64,000 bases of DNA from Latrodectus hesperus. Its lineage: Eukaryota > Arthropoda > Arachnida > Araneae > Theridiidae. Location of the stretch: the NCBI GenBank assembly GCA_037975125.1, contig CM075852.1, forward strand, positions 12,891,814 to 12,955,813, given 5' to 3'. The notes beneath the pieces were generated by a model, which did not search any database, was not told the origin of the DNA, and saw only the letters and a list, made by a program, of their open reading frames with translations. Shown one piece after another: positions 56,250 to 64,000 of this stretch. The position numbers and the translations under genes are program-made. The stretch's first letter is position 1; each line of letters starts with the position of its first letter.

Positions 56250-56425
56250 AATTTTTGGTTGGTTGATACTCAACGAGCTTTTTTAGTACCTGAGTGCTGA
56301 TTGGAGAGCGATATACAATTTAAAGTGGATTCTAAGCTATTATGAACATTCATGCCAAGAAGGGATTCGAATCCACAAACTATTGAACCGAAGACTAAGA
56401 CCACTCAGCTGTCAGTTGAGCTTCA
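56250..56425 (-). mobile_element. tRNA-derived SINE, family 5
   Basis: Minus-strand head CTGACAGCTGAGTGGTCTTA, then GTCTTCGGTTCAATAG and GGATTCGAATCCC (B box); the body shares segments with 52600-52760. Confidence 0.6.
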
Positions 56426-56636
56426 CAAGTTTATAAGAGTTGAACGAAGTTTTAAATAAAATTATTTTTTAAAAGAATTGTTAGTCAATAGTTGTGTGCT
56501 CATTAATCAAATTTATCAGCAAGATTATATTCCAATAATGACTTGGCAAAAGCACAGTTTCCGTTCAACTAAGTTGGTGAATGCAGCTTATAACCTTAAA
56601 ATAATCTTTGCAGAAACCTTAATCTTTTAAATTTGT

Positions 56637-56865
56637 GGGCGCTCCGTGGCTGAGTGGTCTAAAGCATCACCGCTAATCGCTTGAGAGCGTAGGAGTGTGG
56701 GTTCGATTCCCACCGTGGCCCTGGGTGTTTTCTTCGTTATTCTTCTGTGGTTGTACATCTGTCATTGTGCTATTTGTCCTATTATCGACGAAGACTTACA
56801 AGCGGATCTCAAGAATCAAGCATACAAGTCTGAATATATGTAATGTAATAAAATAAATTAATTAA
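56637..56865 (+). mobile_element. tRNA-derived SINE, family 1, with 10-bp duplication
   Basis: Same element as 27707-27917 in the opposite orientation and nearly identical to it: GGGCGCTCCGTGGCTGAGTGG head, GGGTTCGATTCCCACCGTGG B box, CAAGCATACAAGTCTG tail and a terminal TAAT-rich run. Flanks TTAAATTTGT at 56627-56636 and 56866-56875 are a perfect 10-bp target duplication. Confidence 0.93.
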
Positions 56866-56879
56866 TTAAATTTGTTACT

Positions 56880-59800
56880 CAAATTCAAAACAGTATTATT
56901 GTAATGTAAATTAAACACAATATGCAGAATTCAAGCTTAAATCTTTTTTGAGAATTATTGAACTGATGAAAGCATTCACTCAGATATTTCATGTAAAATA
57001 ATATTGAAAAGAAGTAACTTATATTATATTTTAATGAAGTGTAACTTGAAGTATGTTTAATATTTTTTAAATTATTCTATGCGAATTTGATCAATCATTG
57101 CGTTATTTTGATAGAATGAAATCGAATCTCTCTTTCTCGCTTGTTGAATGTATACTCGTGAAATAGTCATAACTATTTTCAGATTTCTTTAACTATACAT
57201 TAAAACATTTTATTTAAATTGCTCTTCAACCAATGGATATCCCATGATGCATTCTATAAAATGACATTTTAAGTTTTTGTTATACGCTGTAAATTTTTTT
57301 AATGAAAAAATATTCATTGTAAATTTGCTCTAATGTCAATAAATATTATCATTGATAAATGTTGTGTGAAGTATACAAAATTTGTTATTTTTTTAAAAAA
57401 TAATTAATGAAAAGAAAAATTATATTAAATGATGTAGTATACGGATGATATTTAACAATTTATGCAAATGTGAATGTTGAATTTTAATGTAATGTATAAC
57501 AATTTATTGAAGAAAAGAATTATTTTAAATAAGTTTATTTATATATAATCTAAGTAAACGTAAATTCATAGAATTTCAAAAATAAAAACAGGTTGTTTAC
57601 TGGCATAAAATGTATTTCAACAAATTTAACATAATTAATTATATTTATGTATTTAAAAAAGAATGTATTCATAATAAAATTCAATTTACTTATAAAATGT
57701 TTTACAGATTTATGAAATTCAGTGAAAACTTTTTGAAAATGAAACTCCAGTGTAACGCAATTTAGGGAAAATATATTATTCTCCCAAACATTTAGAGCGA
57801 GTAAAGTCGGAATTTAAATGTTGAAAATGTTCAAACACATTTAAAACACCATGCATTATAAAGTTAAATTTTCTCGTCATTAAAATGACTACAAATTTAA
57901 ACATTTTGTAAATGCAATTAGAACATGCAATAATGTGCATTTAACATTTCAACTTGTAACCATTCATATTTTCATAGTTTAAATAACATATTTCTTAAAG
58001 TGTGTTAAAAAAATTTAAGTGAATATTATATTTAAAAGCTGTTATTTATTAAATCATTTTATTTTTATGATAGTATGAGGATTTATTTAGTGCATTATTT
58101 TTTTTAACTTATTGCTTATATAAAGGAATTGTAGAAAATTAATATTTTAATAATATTAGTGAAAGTAACAGGTAATTTTAGGAGAATAGAGGATTATTTC
58201 AAAACAACAGTACACTTTTAGATTATAGAAACTGTTAAAAAATTTGGAGTAATATAGAAGTTTATATGATTTGAACTTGCACCTTAAATATGTATATAAA
58301 ACTGTAATTTAGTTATCTTTATTTAAATGAAGTGTTGAAAGTTGAAAAAATACTAATTAGAAAGTTTATTTTTTAAATACAGAATTCCCATCAGTTATTT
58401 TGAGAATTATTTATCATATCCTTGTATTTTATTTCATTCTTTAAATGCCATACATAATAATTATAACTAATAAAGCAATAAAAACTGCGCAGTTAATTTT
58501 TAGTAAGTATTCTAACGTATTAGAGAGATTTAGTTAGGATCTTTCATTATATATAAAAAGCATTAACGTTCAAGGGAAAATCTACGATAATTTCATAATT
58601 TATACAGGGAAGACTAAAAAGTTGGAAAAAAATTGCAATTAAATATAAATTTTCATTAGGGGGGAAACTTTGAATTAAACGGATGCTTCTGGAAAATATG
58701 TACGCAGTTATTTACAAAATAATATTAAATATAATAGAATTTTTTAAATATAAAAAACTGATAATTCTTTTATATTATAATAAAAGTAACAATTAAAAAA
58801 TGACTTTTTTTAATACTATTAAAAAATTATCAATCCTTTAAATATTATTTTTAATAATATTAAAAATAAAATAATCCTAATTTAATATAATTTTACACTC
58901 ATTTCAGGAAATGTAAAAAAATAAATTTATTTCAGTTTAATACTTTCTATTTAAATTTAAAGAATTCTATATTTCAATTTTAAGCTAAATTTTCTATTTA
59001 ATATATTATTATTTGATTTTTAAACTATCGCATATATGTAACTAAAATTAGTAATACTTATATTACATCTTCATATTTTATTTATATTAATTACACAGAT
59101 CATTCATTGATCTGCTGATTAAAATATAAAGTATACAAAAAATTTTTTATGATTTATTGTATATATTTTATATATACAATGAAATCATGATAATGATTAA
59201 TGTATATAAAAGATAACATAAACATTTAATATTTCATAGCTATTAGATAATACAATGTACTTATATAGCGAGAAAACGGAATTTTACGAATGATATAATA
59301 TTTAAAGTCTTTTGTTTTCAGTTTATTCGTAAAGTAATATAATAAAATTTTAATACGAGAAATATACGTCATTTTTATCAACATTCATTTTATCATCTCG
59401 TCCTCTCTATAAAAATGCAATTACTTCCACCCTTTGCCCAGCTGAAAGAGGAGAATCCTAGTTGTCAAGGATTGAAAAAAAATGTTCTATGTCACTTTAT
59501 CAAAAGCTTTATAATTGGTAGCAATAGAATCCAAAGCAACAGATTTAATTAATGTTTGTTTTGTTAGTTAATTTTTAATTAATGAACAAAGCAAAGATTT
59601 ACTTACGTCATATTTTTAGAAATCATTTTTAGGTAATTTTTTGTATGTTTATCAAAAGGATTTTCAGATTATACAAATTTCTAAAACGCTCTATCAGATA
59701 ATAGTAAAGATACAAATCATTAGTTAAAACAACTGCATTAATGGCATATAAAACTGTTTTCTTACTGTTGTCATTGTTTTCCTAGACATCGTTTTCTTTA

Positions 59801-60030
59801 CTTCGCATTCTAAATCGTGATTAACATTTTCTTCTTTCATCTTGTTTTATTTCTGAATGAATTTTTCAGTTTTTCGTTTCAGTATTCAGAAAAATAATGT
59901 CTCTTTATATTAATACTAATGAAGAAAGGAATGGCTTTCTAAATACAAAACGCAATTTAATAGCGAAATTCCATAGTAACCTACCACAAATGGGGGCAGT
60001 GTTAAAATTCAGTAGTACAAAAAATATGCC
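56880..60030. other. AT-rich stretch without recognised features
   Basis: No gene, RNA or repeat family that I can support. A 45-codon ORF at 59417 (starts MQLLPPFAQLKEE) lies in a slightly GC-richer patch but has no recognisable homology. Confidence 0.55.
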
Positions 60031-60043
60031 AATTAAAGAGCTA

Positions 60044-60281
60044 GGCAGAGATGCCGAATAATCCAGGATACCGAATTCTGAATTTTTTTGGCGATGATAA
60101 AATGTTGATAAGACGACGTATTATGACGTGCCCAATGACATAAATACTAGGGTTGCCAAAGTAGAATTTTCTGCATAATTCTTATGGGTCTCCATATCAA
60201 TGACGTAATAAAAACCAGGTTGCCAGATGCATAAGAAAATCCACCAAAAAATCACCAAACTCAGAATTTGGCATCTGTGCC
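60044..60281 (-). mobile_element. MITE copy H (GGCACAG family), short right end
   Basis: Starts GGCAGAGATGCCGAATAATC and ends AGAATTTGGCATCTGTGCC. The segment between GGCATC and CTGTGCC seen in copy B (CTGTATTATACGGTGT region) is missing, so the right terminal repeat is shorter by about 15-17 bases. Flanks AAGAGCTA and AAGAGACG share their first five bases. Confidence 0.82.
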
Positions 60282-60865
60282 AAGAGACGTCTTTCATGTA
60301 CATTTACATCGAACTTAAGCTGAAAATGAACTATTAATGAAGAAATGGAGAATTTTCTTAAATTGCAAAGCTTCAAGACTTTAAGTTGAGGAACAACAGA
60401 CCAGATGAAAAAATGAAAGTTCCAACAATCATATGACACAAATGAAGAATATTAGTCCATATAAATTTTTAGTGCATTCAGATCTTTTTAGAGCACCAAT
60501 TTAAAAACATTTTAGGATTGATTCTATTATTTTTCAATTATAAGAGCTTACACTTTTTCACTTAGACTACTGTATCATAAAAAATACTAATGAACTGCAC
60601 GAAAATACACTATATTCTGCGTGATTTGGAAAATTACAAAATTTATATATTAATATTCGCCATAGTATTTACATTGTCGAAGTATAACATACAAAAGCAA
60701 TCCGAAATTTTGACAGCAAAATATGTCATCACAAAAAACTCAATGGAAGTATCTGGAATATAGTAATAATGCGTGCATGTGTACAATGGCATTATTGAGC
60801 TATAATACGATTTCTGATTCTGGGCTTATTTGAAAATCAAGATTATATCATTGTAGTCTCAACTT

Positions 60866-61110
60866 GGTACAGCTGCCGTATAATCCTCTTAGCGGATTTT
60901 TGAATTCGGTGAATTTTTTGACGGATTTTGCAGTTTTCTGGTAACATAAAATTTATTACATCAGAAAGATAAAAAAATATTGATGTTATTCAATGGCACT
61001 CTGTTTTGGCAACCATTGTTAAATTTATGACGATTACACCAGTTTGGAGATAATTTTTAATCGCCAAAACATTTTAAAACATATCAAAAGGATTATTGGG
61101 CAATGGTGCT
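60866..61110 (+). mobile_element. MITE copy I (GGCACAG family), perfect 8-bp duplication
   Basis: Starts GGTACAGCTGCCGTATAATC and ends GGGCAATGGTGCT. CTCAACTT at 60858-60865 and 61111-61118 is a perfect 8-bp target duplication. The inside has diverged further than in the other copies. Confidence 0.85.
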
Positions 61111-61119
61111 CTCAACTTC

Positions 61120-64000
61120 ATACCAAATCTTAAAGGTACCATAATTTCGGAGTCTAATAATCAATCTACTAATATGTTAACCCTGGGTGTACTACTCTCG
61201 GAAAGTTTGTTATGCATTGCATAATTACAAGACTACGCAGTACTGAAATATTAAGATAGGTCATTGTGTTTTCAAAGAACTAGAAGTTGTAAATTAGTTG
61301 AAACCAAAATTACTTTCATTTAATGGAGTTCGGTGCTTACTTTGCTCGGAGACAGACTATTATCGAGATAGGAAATGCTGTATTTCATGGTCTATAGCAT
61401 CAAGTATTAAACTGAACATTAAATGTAATTGCAATATATATATGGGCATTACTTTGACTAGTATTTTTTAAATAGCATTTTAATTTTACTCTGAACGTTA
61501 CAATTATTTGTAATTTTATTTTTATACTTACATTACATTAGAACCGAGCAACTGTCAATTGGTGACAGTTTAAAATATATCTTAAGACTGTTTTTGATTT
61601 TAAGCCAAAATTAAAAAATGATGTTGACCAGGAAACTCCATTTTTTTCTACTTCACCATCACTCAGACATTAGGTCAAGGCAGGTCAACTTTTTGGGAAA
61701 AGTGCCACAGTCTGAAAGACTAAATAATGCGTGCTGCTACCAACTTTTACAACAATTTAAAAAGTGTAAAAAGTTGAAAAATTTTTATTTACCAAATCAA
61801 TATAAGCATTAGTTCTTGAAGGGGATAAAAACATTGAAGTTAGAAAATAATAGATATATATCAGTTAATCTTGTACGATATTTTGATTTCATTATGTTCA
61901 TAATAGAAAACATTTGCTCAAAAATGCATTTGGATCCAAATCTATAACAATATCTGACAGGCAACTCGTATAAACTTGTTTGAAAACTTGGTTGTCAGTA
62001 GTCGAAAAATAGATGGTCATTTTTAAGAAATTCAGTATAATTTGAAACACTTTGCAACTGTGAAATAAATTAACGCAAGTTTCTTACACTAATTATAGAT
62101 TCTTACCAAAGTTTCTAAATCTCATATTTCTTTTAAAATTTCAAATTTTCCATTGTGAGTCAGCATATCACTATTAAACACCACTGCTGTAGGCTGACCA
62201 TCCATGCATCATATTACCTCAAACTGATTTCAATATGCCCTATCAACAGGATGATCTTTTCCTAGGTCACACACTACGCCACAGATGAAATATTTTGTGC
62301 TCCATATCTTGACTCATACACAAAAATTTTATAAATTAATACCGCTATATTTAGAAAAATTAAAAATAAAATACGATGATATTATATGATCAAAATTTCA
62401 AAATTTTGGTATATGAGAGAATATATATAATCTTAAAATACAAAAGTATTTTAAAACGGTACTATACTGAGATTTTGATCAATGTATACATTAAATAAAA
62501 ACAAAAGGATAATATATGTAAAGATTAAAATTAAAATGTAACTAAATCATATAAGACGGAAAATAGACTACAACAATTATATATATGTAATTGTTGATGT
62601 CCAGTTGAATTTGTAGATTATGGCAAATATCATTTGATATAAAATACTGCGTACTGTTTTAAACAGCCTCATTAGTTTGATTTGAAACTAACATAAAGAC
62701 AACAACTTATTCATACATAACATATCATTTAAATAGCTGTTGGCTTAAGACAAAATAATTTTTCTTTAATAACTAATTTAAGATGGGAAATTGTGTTTTG
62801 CACGCTTGTATTTCTTAAAAGCTACATGATGAATTATTAAAACTTAAATATTAAAATTTCGGATTCACATAGTAGGGAAAACTGAAAATGCTGATAAAAT
62901 GTACTTTCTTTTCAATAGAATTGAGTCAAACGGTGTATAGAACAAAAAGCTATTCACAAAGCCAAGTTTGCTACTTAAAGTTGTAAATATAAATTAGAAT
63001 TATTGTAAGCCATATTAAGATAAGTCACAGCCCTTGTTTAAATTATCATAACGAAGGAAAATATGGATTTTTATTAATATTATTTATCTTTTTCAAGAAA
63101 TTTTATGTTTTAATTATTTATCATTAGAACATCAAATATAGCCGCTGATTAGTAAGTAATAGGTAATTGATGATATATAATAATTGTTGTGTAAGGTAAT
63201 CGGAGACAAAGGGATTGGAGACTTTTCTACTTCCCCTTTATTAAAAGTAGTACAAATTTTTATATTTCTCTAAGAAAAACGTAAAAATGAAGTTAACATT
63301 ATTTTTATACTAGCCTGAATTTAATATAAAACCAGTATCTAGTTACACCAATAAACTTTACATTAGATTCTGATTTTCTTCCTCAAAAGATAAGTCCACT
63401 GAAGCAATGGTAATAAAGCAAATTTTCATATTCATATTCACTTTTTGCCATTAAAATTGTAAAATAAATATTCAGACAAGGAGAATTTTAAATGTCATGA
63501 AACTGTCTTAGTGAAATTTAGTAAATTAAATTGAGAGATATTTCAAGTTTTACTTAAATTTGAATTACAATTTAAAATATTTAAGAATTTTTCTATTTAA
63601 CTATAATAACTACATGAAATAACTAATTTTTTTGTTTAAATTTTTACTGCTATTTTCAGCAATATAATCACGTTTTATAAACTATGTAATTTGTTTTTAC
63701 TACAAAAGTGTATTTAATTTATTAAAATGTGTAGTTTTAATTACTATTATCAACATTTTCATTATAAAGAAATCTTGTATTTTTAGATAAAGATAAGCTA
63801 TTGAACATTTTTAGATAAAAGATATTTAGAAAGGAATCATAAATATACTGCCACTCCTTTGAGTACTAAAATGTATTTATAGACATTAAAAAAAAAAAAC
63901 ACCGTTAAAATACTTCATGTATTTCTTAAGTGTCTGATAAATTTATATATTTATATATATTTTATAATATTGATATATGTAAACTTATATTATAAAATAT
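61120..64000. other. AT-rich stretch without recognised features
   Basis: A slightly GC-richer patch at 62150-62310 has no open frame or motif that I recognise. The rest is AT-rich and ends in TATAT-rich sequence. Confidence 0.5.

Noticed and set aside
56637..56720. Possible Ser-tRNA gene (also at 27834-27917)
   Set aside because: Both copies carry the same roughly 130-bp non-tRNA body and target duplications, so they are SINE heads.
59417..59554. 45-codon ORF starting MQLLPPFAQLKEE
   Set aside because: Isolated and short, with no family resemblance or splice signals that I could support.

Overview
The window is AT-rich arthropod nuclear DNA, most likely from a spider or other arachnid. That assignment is inference from the repeat mix: several tRNA-derived SINE families, mariner, Tc1 and piggyBac relics, jockey/I-like LINE relics with RNase H, and long (AT)n tracts. 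Nothing in it looks bacterial or viral: there are no operons, and its one intact protein gene is split by kilobase introns.

The only convincing host gene is a carbohydrate (Gal/GlcNAc-6-O type) sulfotransferase on the minus strand, 23496 down to 5046. Three exons (23340-23496, 10865-11094, 5046-5828) join in phase through GT-AG introns of 12,245 and 5,036 bp and give a 389-residue type II membrane protein. It carries a 5'-PSB and a 3'-PSB, the two segments that bind the sulfate donor PAPS. A strong splice acceptor just upstream of the start codon suggests a 5' untranslated exon further up. A GC-richer block near 36.1-36.2 kb, with acceptor-like and donor-like edges on the same strand, is one candidate.

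Most of the rest is mobile-element debris. 1-3190 holds two decayed LINE pieces. Intron 2 (5829-10864) holds a SINE, a Tc1-like relic and an unclassified repeat. Intron 1 (11095-23339) holds a LINE 3' half with RT-end and RNase H coding, two SINEs, a deleted piggyBac flanked by TTAA, and (AT)n, (ACGC)n and (AC)n tracts. Upstream of the gene lie a deleted mariner split by a SINE (24.0-25.05 kb), a tandem array (30.5-31.3 kb), a second deleted mariner with TA duplications (32520-33208), and more SINEs. There is also a mariner-type element with long terminal inverted repeats (54560-55048).

The clearest pattern not explained by a named family is a roughly 245-260 bp element with terminal inverted repeats starting GGCACAG, present in eight or nine copies between 3.4 and 61.1 kb. 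Two copies have perfect 8-bp target duplications. The long stretches between these features (for example 18.7-23.3, 25.1-27.7, 42.8-47.0, 57-60 and 61.1-64 kb) are AT-rich and show nothing I can support as a gene. I found no undescribed multi-gene system.
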